DNA of 44,586 bases from contig JAGXFP010000012.1 of the NCBI GenBank assembly GCA_024637225.1, positions 1 through 44,586 on the forward strand, in the 5' to 3' direction. The notes below the pieces were generated by a model. The model had not been told where the DNA came from. It saw nothing but the letters and a program-made list of their open reading frames with translations, and did no database searches. The translations under genes were made by a program, and so were the position numbers. Positions 26,933-34,805 of the stretch are shown piece by piece (position 1 is the stretch's first letter; every line of letters begins with the position of its first letter). This DNA comes from Desulfobacterales bacterium (GTDB lineage: Bacteria; Desulfobacterota; Desulfobulbia; Desulfobulbales; JAGXFP01).

Positions 26933-27439
26933 TTACCGACCGGCAGCAGCTTCCCGGAGCCACTCCTCGACCTGGGAGCTGGTAGGAAGCCTTCCTGAAC
27001 ATTTAACCTGGCCATTGACCAGCAAAGCCGGGGTCCGGGTGATTCCGAAACGGCCGATCTCGTCCGGATCGTGGACCTGGAAGACATCGGCGGCAATGCC
27101 CATCTTGCTCATCGCCTCGATCACCACGCTCTGGAGACTGTTGCAGCTCACACAGCCCGGTCCCAGGACCCGGATCACCAGGTCCCCATCCTCATTTTCC
27201 CGGCCGCCCTTGAGCCGGTCGAATTCCCTTCCCAGGGCTTCGCGGTACTCATCCTCCATGCCGGCGGGGATGTAGTTCTGCCTGGCAACCTCTTCATACA
27301 GACGCACCGCCGCCTCGGCATGATCGAGATCGGGTTCACCAAGGAGCCGGTTCACCGCGATATCGAAACCGACCAGACCGACCGTGGCCCGGCCGATCCT
27401 GATCTGGCGCTGAACCGGAGCGTCGTTTACTTCAGCCAA
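26933..27439 (-). CDS. Thioredoxin-fold mini-protein fused to N-terminal helical domain
   Basis: 168 aa if translation begins at the TTG at 27439, which overlaps the upstream gene end and follows GAGGTGGAAAG. Residues about 1-85 are a helical domain (ATVGLVGFDIAVNRLL, AAVRLYEEVARQNYIP) of a type seen beside such redox proteins. Residues about 88-168 repeat the upstream gene: a redox motif C-V-S-C (GPGCVSCNSLQ), cis-Pro strand TRTPALLVNGQVKCSG. Known relatives are redox-active disulfide protein 2-like and often neighbour permeases. An ATG start is not available, so the exact start is uncertain. Confidence 0.8.
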   Translation of the reverse strand: MAEVNDAPVQRQIRIGRATVGLVGFDIAVNRLLGEPDLDHAEAAVRLYEEVARQNYIPAGMEDEYREALGREFDRLKGGRENEDGDLVIRVLGPGCVSCNSLQSVVIEAMSKMGIAADVFQVHDPDEIGRFGITRTPALLVNGQVKCSGRLPTSSQVEEWLREAAAGR

Positions 27440-27657
27440 CTTTCCACCTCGCTTTTGGTCGGAGCCCGGCCGACGCATTTGACCGCGCCGTCAATCACCA
27501 CCGCCGGGGTCGACAGCACTCCGTGCCTGGCCATCTCCTGAAAGTCGGTGACCTTCTCGATCGTAGCCTCGATTCCCGCGGCATTAACCGCCTCCCGGAC
27601 GATCTCCTCGGTTTCCGCGCATTTGGCGCAACCCGGCCCCATTACCTTGATCTCCAT
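27427..27657 (-). CDS. Thioredoxin-like redox-active disulfide mini-protein
   Basis: 76 aa, one compact thioredoxin fold. Its CxxC is GPGCAKCAET (C10/C13), the cis-Pro is in LSTPAVVIDG, and a third Cys lies in AVKCVGR. Members are small thiol-disulfide carriers in archaea and anaerobic bacteria and commonly sit next to ArsP-type permeases. GGAGT precedes the ATG. It lies 13 bp after the TrmO-like gene and overlaps the following thioredoxin fusion by 13 nt, so it is part of one transcript. Confidence 0.92.
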   Translation of the reverse strand: MEIKVMGPGCAKCAETEEIVREAVNAAGIEATIEKVTDFQEMARHGVLSTPAVVIDGAVKCVGRAPTKSEVESWLK

Positions 27658-27670
27658 CTTATCTACTCCT

Positions 27671-28072
27671 TTAAATCGTTTTTTTAATATCCAGCAAAGG
27701 CGTGCCGTTCAAGACATCGACCCCGGACACCTCGATTATATTACCCTTTATGCCGAGAACCTTCAGCTCCGAGACGGCGATGGGGTTCGGCCGCATCGGG
27801 CTTCTGGTGCTGAAGACCCCGTGCAGTCCCCGACTCTTGTCGCCGCGCGGATAGACCTTCAGTACCTGCCGCTCCGCCTCGTGCAGCCAGAACAGGGCGA
27901 CCAGGGTCTGGCCCGGTTGGATATCGGCCATCGCCTCCAGGTATTCGGGGAAGACCTCCAGGGTGCCGGTCTCGGTCGACTCGGTATAGTTCTTGGGGGT
28001 CTCGGCGCGGCTCTTCAGCCGGCAGTGGATGACCCCGATCGGGGTCAGGGTGATCGGTTCGCGGTCAGTCAT
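27671..28072 (-). CDS. trmO: TrmO/TsaA-family protein (tRNA m6t6A methyltransferase-like)
   Basis: 133 aa, a single TsaA/YaeB (UPF0066) barrel. Marks are LTPIGVIHCRL at the start, then LVALFWLHEAE, the signature RGLHGVFSTRSPMRPNPIAVS and VSGVDVLNGTPLLDIKK. E. coli TrmO uses SAM to N6-methylate t6A37 of tRNA. This protein lacks the longer C-terminal part of TrmO (about 235 aa), as many short anaerobe homologues do, so its substrate may differ. It sits 16 bp after the permease gene in an ArsR-controlled set, which suggests a link to that operon beyond tRNA. Confidence 0.85.
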   Translation of the reverse strand: MTDREPITLTPIGVIHCRLKSRAETPKNYTESTETGTLEVFPEYLEAMADIQPGQTLVALFWLHEAERQVLKVYPRGDKSRGLHGVFSTRSPMRPNPIAVSELKVLGIKGNIIEVSGVDVLNGTPLLDIKKTI

Positions 28073-28088
28073 GGCAATCGCCTTATTC

Positions 28089-29183
28089 TCAGATGATCAG
28101 ATTAAAAAGGTAGCCGACCAGGAGAATACCACAGCCGACCACCCCGACAAAAGTCCCGATCAGTCTCGGCTTCAGAACCTTGCGCAGGATCACCACCTCC
28201 GGCAGGGAGAGGGCGATGACGCTCATCATGAAGGCCAGCACCGTACCGAGGGCGGCGCCCTTTTCCAGAAGGGCATGGATGATCGGTACGATCCCCGCCG
28301 CGTTGGAGTACATCGGAATACCGAGGACCACCGCCGCCGGCACCGACCACCAGGCCCCCTTGCCCATGATCGAGGCCATAAACCCTTCCGGCACGTAGCC
28401 GTGAATGGCGGCTCCCACCGCGATACCGGCGACCACATAGATCCAGACCTTGCCGACGATATCCTTGACCGACTCCCAGCCCCGGCCGAGCCGCTCTGAC
28501 CAGGAAAGGCGTTCATCCGGGACCGCGTTGGCATCGGTGCGCATCGTCAGGACCCACTCCTCGATATGGTTTTCCATGCCGAGGCGACCGATGGTCCAGC
28601 CGGCGACAATCGCCACCAAGAGGCCGGTAACCAGATACAGGGCGGCGATCTTCCAGCCCAGCAGACCGAAGAGGAGGACCAGGGCGATCTCGTTGACCAT
28701 CGGCGCCGCGATCAGGAAGGAGAAAGTTACGCCCAGGGGAATCCCGGCGGTAACGAAACCGATAAATAGGGGCACCGCCGAACAGGAGCAGAACGGGGTG
28801 ACGATGCCGAGCCCCGCCGCCAGGACGTTACCGGCCGACTCCCGTTTGCCGGCCAGAATCTTCCGGGTCCGCTCCGGGGTGAAAAAGGTCCGGATGATCC
28901 CCACCCCGAAGACCACCAGGGTCAGGAGCATCAGGACCTTGGGGGTATCATAGACGAAAAACTGGACCGCCTCGCTAAGATGCGCGGTCGGTGCCAGGCC
29001 GAGAAGCTCGAAGGTGAAATATTTAGACAAGGGCAGCAGCTGACTATAAACCACCACCCAGAGGGCCAAGCCGGTCAGTCCGAGCAGAATGGCTTGCGGC
29101 AAGCTTAAGGATTTTCCGGTTTCCTGAGGCGGTTCCGGTTTTTCCTGAGTAGTTTCATGGTGGTTAAGTTCCAACGGTTCCAT
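28089..29183 (-). CDS. ArsP-type (DUF318) permease
   Basis: 364 aa from the ATG at 29183 (AGGATTGTT upstream; an ATG at 29213 is a weaker alternative). About 10 membrane helices. The family signature TPFCSCSAVPLFIGF lies at residues about 125-140, with conserved APMVNEIAL and GIPMYSNAAGI downstream. ArsP members export trivalent organoarsenicals, and others have unknown solutes. The three neighbouring genes (TrmO-like, two thioredoxin-like) and the ArsR regulator upstream suggest a metal- or metalloid-responsive efflux operon. The ligand is not determinable here. Confidence 0.9.
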   Translation of the reverse strand: MEPLELNHHETTQEKPEPPQETGKSLSLPQAILLGLTGLALWVVVYSQLLPLSKYFTFELLGLAPTAHLSEAVQFFVYDTPKVLMLLTLVVFGVGIIRTFFTPERTRKILAGKRESAGNVLAAGLGIVTPFCSCSAVPLFIGFVTAGIPLGVTFSFLIAAPMVNEIALVLLFGLLGWKIAALYLVTGLLVAIVAGWTIGRLGMENHIEEWVLTMRTDANAVPDERLSWSERLGRGWESVKDIVGKVWIYVVAGIAVGAAIHGYVPEGFMASIMGKGAWWSVPAAVVLGIPMYSNAAGIVPIIHALLEKGAALGTVLAFMMSVIALSLPEVVILRKVLKPRLIGTFVGVVGCGILLVGYLFNLII

Positions 29184-29275
29184 AACAATCCTGTTTTTAA
29201 TCGCTTGAATCATGTATTTTGCGCCGCCTGAGAAGAGTACGTGAGAAGGCATGCTAAAAGCCCTTTCTCCTCACC

Positions 29276-29357
29276 CTCCTGACTCCTGTCTCCTGTCTCC
29301 TGTCTCCTGGCTCCTGACTTCTGGCTTCTGACTTCTGACTTCCGGCTTCCGGCTTCT
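29276..29357 (-). repeat. Heptamer tandem repeats
   Basis: CTCCTGT/CTCCTGG/CTTCTGA/CTTCCGG units of 7 bp run in tandem for about 80 bp, upstream of the permease gene and 6 bp downstream of the ArsR coding end. The same 7-bp idea is seen at about 546-575. There is no coding role. Confidence 0.8.
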
Positions 29358-29362
29358 ATCCT

Positions 29363-29701
29363 TCACCGGCAAAGCTCCTCCCGGTTGACCAAAGGAACCA
29401 TCTTTCTGAGTTGCCTGATCTCCGGGTCATCCTCGAGCCTGTCCCTCAGGTCATCGAGAGCGGCGGCGGCGCAGCTGCCGCCCCCTACGGCGAGCCGGTA
29501 GTTGACCCAGAGCTTCTCCTTGCGGCGGGTAACCAGACCCGCCTCCTCCAGCAATTTAAGATGCTTGGAGACCGTCGGCTGGGCCAGGCCGAGCAGGGCC
29601 TTAATTTCGCAGACACAAAGCTCCCTGACCTGGAGGATCTTCAAAATCTTGACCCGGCCGGGGTCCGACAAGGCCTTCATGACCTGGATAAACTCTTTCA
29701 T
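29363..29701 (-). CDS. ArsR-family metalloregulatory repressor
   Basis: 112 aa. A winged helix: MKEFIQVMKALSDPGRVKILKI, then metal-type motif ELCVCEI (Cys-x-Cys, residues about 28-32), recognition helix LAQPTVSKHLKLLEEAGLV and wing TRRKEKLWVNYRL. ELCVCE is the classic ArsR alpha-3 site for As(III) or Sb(III). A C-terminal Gly-Gly-Gly-Ser-Cys gives a further possible thiol. It probably represses the following ArsP-type permease operon, and the arrangement is that of an arsenic-response set. GGAGA precedes the ATG at 29701. Confidence 0.93.
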   Translation of the reverse strand: MKEFIQVMKALSDPGRVKILKILQVRELCVCEIKALLGLAQPTVSKHLKLLEEAGLVTRRKEKLWVNYRLAVGGGSCAAAALDDLRDRLEDDPEIRQLRKMVPLVNREELCR

Positions 29702-29850
29702 CGTCACTCTCCGCCATCGTTGTTTTAGATAACCATATCGCCATATAGCTATACAGTCAAGGATTAATTTCGCCTCCCCTGCCCTCCAAGGGGCGCTGCC
29801 CCTTTTGATTTCAATTGTAAAAACTCCTGAAAACTACTAAGCATGAGGCC

Positions 29851-30591
29851 ATGAACACTTCGATCCAGACCATACCCCTGGCCAATCTGGCCCTCGCCTT
29901 CCTGCCGGTCGTCATCGTCATCCTGATCACCTGGAAATGGGCGCTGGACTGGCCCACTGCCGTCTACGCGGTCTTCCGGATGCTGGCCCAACTCCTCCTG
30001 ATCGGCTATCTCCTGATCTTCATCTTCGACTCGGAGAGCGCGACCCTAATCCTGGCAATCCTGGTGGTGATGATCCTCGCCTCCAGCTGGATCTCCCTGC
30101 GCACCGTCCGGCACGACCGCCTGAAACTTTACACCAGAGCGCTGCTCTCGATCACGGTGGGCGGCGGCGCCACCCTGCTCCTGATCACCCAGGGGGTTGT
30201 CGCCCTGGAACCCTGGTACCTGCCGCGCTACATGATCCCCCTGGCCGGGATGATCTTCGCCAACGCCCTGAACAGCGTCAGCCTCGCCGCCGAAAGATTT
30301 TACGCCGAGCGCGGCCGCGATCTCTCCTACGAAGAAGCGCGGCAGACCGCCTTCCGGGCCGCGCTGATCCCGATCACCAATTCCCTTTTCGCGGTGGGGC
30401 TGGTCTCGCTGCCGGGGATGATGACCGGCCAGATCCTTTCCGGCATCTCCCCCCTGATCGCCGCCCGCTATCAGATCATGGTGATGTGCATGGTCTTCGG
30501 CTCGGCCGGCATCTCGGCGGCCTGCTTTCTGCTCATGCTGAAACCAGCTCCCGAAAAAAATCCTCCGGTGATCGGGAACGCAGAGCCATAG
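29851..30591 (+). CDS. fetB: FetB/UPF0014-family ABC permease
   Basis: 246 aa, six to seven membrane helices (about 12-28, 38-58, 64-82, 95-118, 128-150, 190-210, 215-235). Conserved landmarks are the EARQTAFRAALIP cytoplasmic coupling loop and VSLPGMMTGQILSG, typical of the UPF0014 family. In E. coli, FetB with ATPase FetA exports iron under oxidative stress. No fetA-type ATPase gene is beside it, so it is an orphan in this window. A weak ATGAGGCC site precedes the start. A strong terminator follows. Confidence 0.9.
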   Translation: MNTSIQTIPLANLALAFLPVVIVILITWKWALDWPTAVYAVFRMLAQLLLIGYLLIFIFDSESATLILAILVVMILASSWISLRTVRHDRLKLYTRALLSITVGGGATLLLITQGVVALEPWYLPRYMIPLAGMIFANALNSVSLAAERFYAERGRDLSYEEARQTAFRAALIPITNSLFAVGLVSLPGMMTGQILSGISPLIAARYQIMVMCMVFGSAGISAACFLLMLKPAPEKNPPVIGNAEP

Positions 30592-30629
30592 CAAACCCTG
30601 GCGCGGTTCCCTCCCTGCGACCAGAAGAC

Positions 30630-30670
30630 AAAAAAGCTTCACCCTTTGGCGGGGCGAAGCTTTTTTTTTG
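30630..30670 (+). terminator. Intrinsic terminator after fetB
   Basis: AAAAAGCTTC pairs with GAAGCTTTTT, enclosing CCC/GGGG pairing, then T9. The A-rich left arm makes it usable on the minus strand too, where the hyf-like operon converges. Confidence 0.9.
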
Positions 30671-30716
30671 CAATGGATCAACCGGCGGCTCTCAGCGCGG
30701 CCCGCCGGCAGGATGG

Positions 30717-31460
30717 CTATTTGAAATAACTGAGCAGAGCGTGCAGGGTGGTGAGCGGATGGGGCGGGCAGCCGGGGATGAAGAGATCCACCGGAATAAT
30801 CGAGTTAAGATCACCCGAAACCTCGTCACTGCCGTAAAACGGCCCGCCGGAGATCGGACAGCTGCCGCTGGCAATCACCACCTTGGGAGCGGGCACCGCC
30901 TCGAAAGTGGTCAGCAGGGCGGCCCGCATATTTTTGGAGACCGGCCCGGTCACATGAATGCCGTCGGCATGCCGGGGTGAGGCGACAAAATCGATGCCGA
31001 AACGGGAAAGATCGAAAAACGGGGTATTCAGGACATTGGTATCGGCTTCACAGGCGTTGCAGCCCGCTGCCGAAACCTGCCGCAGCTGCAGGGATCGGCC
31101 AAACAGTTTCTTGAAATGTTTTTTGGAGTGCCTGGCAAGGTCGGGAAGAGTGCCGTCGGTAATCAGATCTTCCCGGCTGGCCGTAGCCATTTCAAAATTC
31201 TGGGTAAAGGTGATGAACTTTCCTTCGGACTGCATCTCGCACTGGCCGCAGAAGGTGCAGCGGCCGAGATCGATCCTGATGGCGACTGGATCGATGGCAT
31301 CCTGGGGACACGCCTCGGCGCACCGCTTGATCAGGGCCGGATCGCAGTTCCGGTTGATCTCCGGCAGACCCCGATAACGCTTATACAGAGAGATCGGCTC
31401 TTTGGGGTATCGGGTGGTTTTACACCCCTGCTCCATTCGGTTCTTGATTATCTTCAGCAT
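30717..31460 (-). CDS. Hyf/Ehr complex small subunit, ferredoxin-NuoB fusion
   Basis: 247 aa. The N-terminal 80 residues are ferredoxin-like but degenerate: C39, C47, C51 (CAEACP) and C68, C71, C74 (CTFCGQC). The second motif has lost its usual CP. That leaves ligands for about one [4Fe-4S] cluster (C68, C71, C74 and C51). Residues about 115-247 match NuoB/HyfI, with the N2-type cluster ligands C134, C137 (AAGCNACEAD), C201 and C231 (IPGCPPHP) intact. In HyfH plus HyfI these are two proteins; here they are one. It is last in the operon, after a repeat. It passes electrons within the membrane complex. Confidence 0.9.
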   Translation of the reverse strand: MLKIIKNRMEQGCKTTRYPKEPISLYKRYRGLPEINRNCDPALIKRCAEACPQDAIDPVAIRIDLGRCTFCGQCEMQSEGKFITFTQNFEMATASREDLITDGTLPDLARHSKKHFKKLFGRSLQLRQVSAAGCNACEADTNVLNTPFFDLSRFGIDFVASPRHADGIHVTGPVSKNMRAALLTTFEAVPAPKVVIASGSCPISGGPFYGSDEVSGDLNSIIPVDLFIPGCPPHPLTTLHALLSYFK

Positions 31461-31507
31461 AAGTAAAAACCCTTATAAATAATGATCTCGCAAAAAGTCA
31501 ACAATGG

Positions 31508-31634
31508 GATGGCTAAGCTAAAATCGTCAGATCCAAGGCGCGCGAATTTCGAGGAATGAAGCGTACTTCAGTACGCTGCAATGACGAGACAATTTGCAGC
31601 AACGCAGGAGCTGGCGACTTTTTGCGACGCCATC
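31508..31634 (+). repeat. Inverted-repeat element, A-type copy inside hyf-like operon
   Basis: 127 bp from GATGGCTAAGCTAAAATCG to TTTTTGCGACGCCATC. The core includes CAGATCCAAGGCGCGCGAAT and GTACTTCAGTAC. A further partial end (TCTCGCAAAAAGTC) sits at 31485-31499. It splits the small and large subunit genes, and its end forms the large-subunit stop codon. Confidence 0.9.
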
Positions 31635-33141
31635 ATAAATCAAAGCCACAATAAGAAAGGTTGAAACTCTTGTTACAGAGCGGAAAATCAGAGATCTCTT
31701 CATCCCGCAGCGACATGGCCAGGCCGGTCCAGTTATGGAAGGAGGGGTCCTTGACCTTGTAGCGCTCGAGCCGCCCCTGATCGTCGGTGAGCAGGCAATG
31801 GGATATTTCCCCGCGCCACCCTTCATTGATGGTCACCACGAAGGAGGAAGGCGCCAGCTGATAATCTTTCAGAAAGACCGGCTCGGTCTCACCCTGGCGC
31901 CGCACCAGGGTCTCGATCAGATCGAGGGAGTGCATGATCTCTTCCCGCCTCACCGTAGCCCGGCTGTTGACATCGCCGTTGGTCATCTCGTTTTGATTGG
32001 GCGGCAGGTCGGGGTAGCAACCGGTGGGAAATGTCACCCTGGCGTCGTAGCCAAGCCCGGAAGCGCGGCCGGCATAACCGACCAGACCGAGTTCCCGGGC
32101 CCGTTCCCGGGGAACGGTGCCGGTGGCATCGAACCGGGCCAGCACGGTATGGGCGGAGAAGAGCAGATCGCAGACATGCTCGAGTTCCGGCCGGGTCTCG
32201 TTGATCTTATCCAGAATAAGCCGGCGCTGTTCCTCGCCCATTCTGAAGGCGACTCCGCCGGCCCTGATCAACCCTTTGCCGAAACGATTGCCGCACAAGA
32301 CCTGGAGAAGATTTAAAAACTCGCCCCGCAGCCGACCGAAATAGGCGGCGGGCGGATTAAAGGCGACATCGCCGCTTAGGGCGCCGAGGTCGCCGACATG
32401 GTTGGCGATCCGTTCAAGCTCCAGGGCAATGGCCCTGACCACCTGGGCGCCCTGGTCGACCGTCAGGTCGCCAAGCGCTTCAAGGGCCTGGCAGCTCGTC
32501 AGGTTATGACCGATGGCGGTGTCACCGGCGATGGACTCGCAGATCACCGGCAGACGCTTTCGCGGCACGGTGGGCAGCATCGTTTCAACGCCGCGATGCT
32601 GGTAGCCCAGCTGAATCTCCAGGTGCAGGACGGTTTCGCCGATACACTGAAAACGGAAATGACCGGGTTCTATAATCCCGGCATGGACCGGTCCCACCGC
32701 CACTTCGTGGATATCCTCGCCCGCCACCTGAAAATAGGGATAGTTGCCGGGAATCTCCTGCCGATAGTCATTGGCGAAGACGTCCGCTTTACCCTGATAA
32801 TTCTGATGGTAGCGCACCATTTTCAGCCAGGGATGGTTTTCGGGCCTGATCCCGTGCTGCTCAGCGATTTCACGTTCGAACATATGAAATTTTTCATTGG
32901 CGGCGGTCAGGGAAGGGTAACTGTCCCCGACCTCGCAGCCGGCCGCATACAATGTTTTACCCTGGCGCAGCACGGCCAGCAGCCGATTCGCCTGCTCTGC
33001 CTGGTAGGCGAAAAACTGGACTATGTAACCGTCCTGATCGGCGATATCGAGCAGGGCCTGGCGAAAATCGGCAAAGGGCAGCTGCGGAATATCGGCCCGG
33101 CTCACCTTTTCGCCGTTCTTGATTTGCAGGAGGTTATCCAT
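31633..33141 (-). CDS. Hyf/Ehr-type large subunit (NuoCD-like), nickel-ligand motif degenerate
   Basis: 502 aa. Residues about 1-140 are NuoC-like (HMFEREIAEQHGIRPENHPWLKMVR) and residues about 150-502 are NuoD or hydrogenase-large-like. Where [NiFe] hydrogenases have RxCGxCx3H, this has ESIAGDTAIGH (residues about 200-211), so both N-terminal nickel Cys are replaced by Ala and Thr. The C-terminal DPCxxC is DFPLCNKSFNLSYC, with altered spacing. So a normal [NiFe] site is not expected; this is the situation described for Ehr (energy-converting-hydrogenase-related) complexes of Geobacter. It overlaps the membrane subunit gene by 8 nt. The electron donor and acceptor are unknown. Confidence 0.92.
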   Translation of the reverse strand: MDNLLQIKNGEKVSRADIPQLPFADFRQALLDIADQDGYIVQFFAYQAEQANRLLAVLRQGKTLYAAGCEVGDSYPSLTAANEKFHMFEREIAEQHGIRPENHPWLKMVRYHQNYQGKADVFANDYRQEIPGNYPYFQVAGEDIHEVAVGPVHAGIIEPGHFRFQCIGETVLHLEIQLGYQHRGVETMLPTVPRKRLPVICESIAGDTAIGHNLTSCQALEALGDLTVDQGAQVVRAIALELERIANHVGDLGALSGDVAFNPPAAYFGRLRGEFLNLLQVLCGNRFGKGLIRAGGVAFRMGEEQRRLILDKINETRPELEHVCDLLFSAHTVLARFDATGTVPRERARELGLVGYAGRASGLGYDARVTFPTGCYPDLPPNQNEMTNGDVNSRATVRREEIMHSLDLIETLVRRQGETEPVFLKDYQLAPSSFVVTINEGWRGEISHCLLTDDQGRLERYKVKDPSFHNWTGLAMSLRDEEISDFPLCNKSFNLSYCGFDL

Positions 33142-34561
33142 GGACTGCTCCTCCGATTACGGAAATCGCGTTGAGAATAGTCTGATAAAGCTGATCCGGC
33201 AGCCAGACGCAGAGAGCCAGGGAAGTCAACAGCAGGGCGTAGGAAGGCAGGACCCGCAGCATTTTTTCCTCGACCAGCACTTCCTGGTCGGTGTCGGCAA
33301 AGGACATCCGCATCACAATCCGGGCGGCCCCCGCGAAGATCAGGACCAGACTGAAAATGAAGATCGTGACGCTCAGATATTGGCCGCTCTGGAAGGCGCC
33401 GATAATAATCAGCAGTTCGCTGATGAAAATCCCGAAGGGCGGGAAGCCCGAGATCCCGGCAAAGCCGGCGAACAACGAGCCGAAACTTTTCGGAAATAGC
33501 TGCGCCATATTGCCGACCCGCTTGACCTGCTTGGTGCCGTAACCCATCAGGATATTTCCGGCGGACAGGAACAGCGAGGATTTGATCAGGGAATGGTGGA
33601 CCAGATGGAGCATGGCGCCGTAGGTGGCCAGACCACCGATCCCGATGCCGAAGGCGATAATCCCCATATTCTCGATACTCGAATAGGCCAGCATCCGCTT
33701 GTAGTCGGATTGGTTGAGAATAAAGACGCCGGCAACCACCATCGAGATCAGTCCGAAAGCGATCAGGACCTGGCTCGAATAATCGCCCATGCCGGCGCCG
33801 TACATCAAGGTATGCACCTTGTAGACCCCGAGGAAAGCGCAGTTCAGGAGCGCCCCGGACAGCAAAGCGGAAGCGGGACTCGGCGCCTGGCTGTGGGCGT
33901 CCGGCAGCCAGGTATGCATCGGGGCAAGCCCCATTTTGGTGCCGTAGCCGATAATGATAAAGATAAAGCCCGCCTTCAGCCAGATCGGGTTAAGTTGAGC
34001 GGCCACCGCCGAAAGGGAGGAGAAGGTCAGGGGGACATCCACACCGGCGAGGTCCATCGACAGGGTAATGAAAAAAGTGCCGAGCAGGGCCAGGGCGATT
34101 CCCACCGAACAGATCAGCACGTATTTCCAGGTGGCCTCCAGGGCGGCCTTGGAGCGGTTAAGAAAGATCAAGGGGGCACTGACCAGGGTGGTGGCCTCGA
34201 TGGCGATCCACAGGACAATCAGGTGATCAGCCAGGGCGACCATACTCATGGAGGCCAGAAAAAAGAGCATGCAGCCGATGAAAACCGATTCGTTGTTCAT
34301 CTGGGTCTCTTTCATGTACGAAACCGCGTAGATGCTGATAAACAGAAAGATAAAGGAGGTGACCAGGAGGACCAGCATCCCTTCCGGCGCGCTGTTGAAA
34401 TAGCCGGTCGCGGCAGGGCTGATCTTGCCGAGCCAGCCCATCAGGGTAATCTGCAGATGCAGCACCGCGGAAACCAGCAGGACTCCCCGGCCCAGCTGCA
34501 CCGGGATGAAGGCCGCGATAATCCCGGTCAGTATCGGCACTATAAACACAAGTTCTAACAT
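33134..34561 (-). CDS. HyfF/NuoN-like membrane antiporter-type subunit
   Basis: 475 aa, about 14 membrane helices. It belongs to the proton-pumping subunit family of complex I and Hyf. Typical sites are a conserved LWIAIEATTL-type Glu (about residue 128), SVGIALALLGTFF, MGLAPMHTWLPDAHSQAPSPASALLSG split around K/H residues, and NLIKSSLFLSAGN-like HHSLIKSSLFLSAGN. It probably couples electron transfer to H+ or Na+ translocation. It overlaps the large subunit gene (8 nt). A repeat-bearing gap of 242 bp separates it from the preceding hyfE-like gene. Confidence 0.92.
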   Translation of the reverse strand: MLELVFIVPILTGIIAAFIPVQLGRGVLLVSAVLHLQITLMGWLGKISPAATGYFNSAPEGMLVLLVTSFIFLFISIYAVSYMKETQMNNESVFIGCMLFFLASMSMVALADHLIVLWIAIEATTLVSAPLIFLNRSKAALEATWKYVLICSVGIALALLGTFFITLSMDLAGVDVPLTFSSLSAVAAQLNPIWLKAGFIFIIIGYGTKMGLAPMHTWLPDAHSQAPSPASALLSGALLNCAFLGVYKVHTLMYGAGMGDYSSQVLIAFGLISMVVAGVFILNQSDYKRMLAYSSIENMGIIAFGIGIGGLATYGAMLHLVHHSLIKSSLFLSAGNILMGYGTKQVKRVGNMAQLFPKSFGSLFAGFAGISGFPPFGIFISELLIIIGAFQSGQYLSVTIFIFSLVLIFAGAARIVMRMSFADTDQEVLVEEKMLRVLPSYALLLTSLALCVWLPDQLYQTILNAISVIGGAVHG

Positions 34562-34677
34562 AGATTCAATCCTTATAAAGGCTCTTTAAATTCCTTCCTG
34601 TCCCAGGAGACCGCCAGGGTTGCTCGCTACATACAGGAGGGGCCGTCAATCTTTGACTAGTTCCCAATAAGTCAGGG

Positions 34678-34805
34678 GATGGCTAAGCAAAAACTTCGAT
34701 ATACAAGGAGTAGTGTGTTTTTTGCGACTGAGGCCATACATGTGGTATGCCGAAGGAGCAAAAATGCGCTACGACGCAGTAGATCGGAGTTTTTGCGACG
34801 CCATC
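34678..34805 (+). repeat. Inverted-repeat element, B-type full copy inside hyf-like operon
   Basis: 128 bp with clear 21-bp terminal inverted repeats: left GATGGCTAAGCAAAAACTTC, right GAGTTTTTGCGACGCCATC. The core has GACTGAGGCCATACATG and TCCTTCGG-type inverted arms. Its right end supplies the TGA stop of the hyfE-like gene. Confidence 0.92.

Noticed and set aside
29276..29357. CRISPR-like array
   Set aside because: Units are 7 bp with no spacers; it is a simple tandem repeat.
33593..34558. 321-codon plus-strand frame opposite the hyfF-like gene
   Set aside because: Very rich in His/Asp/Gln, as seen when membrane-helix codons are read antisense; no start signal.
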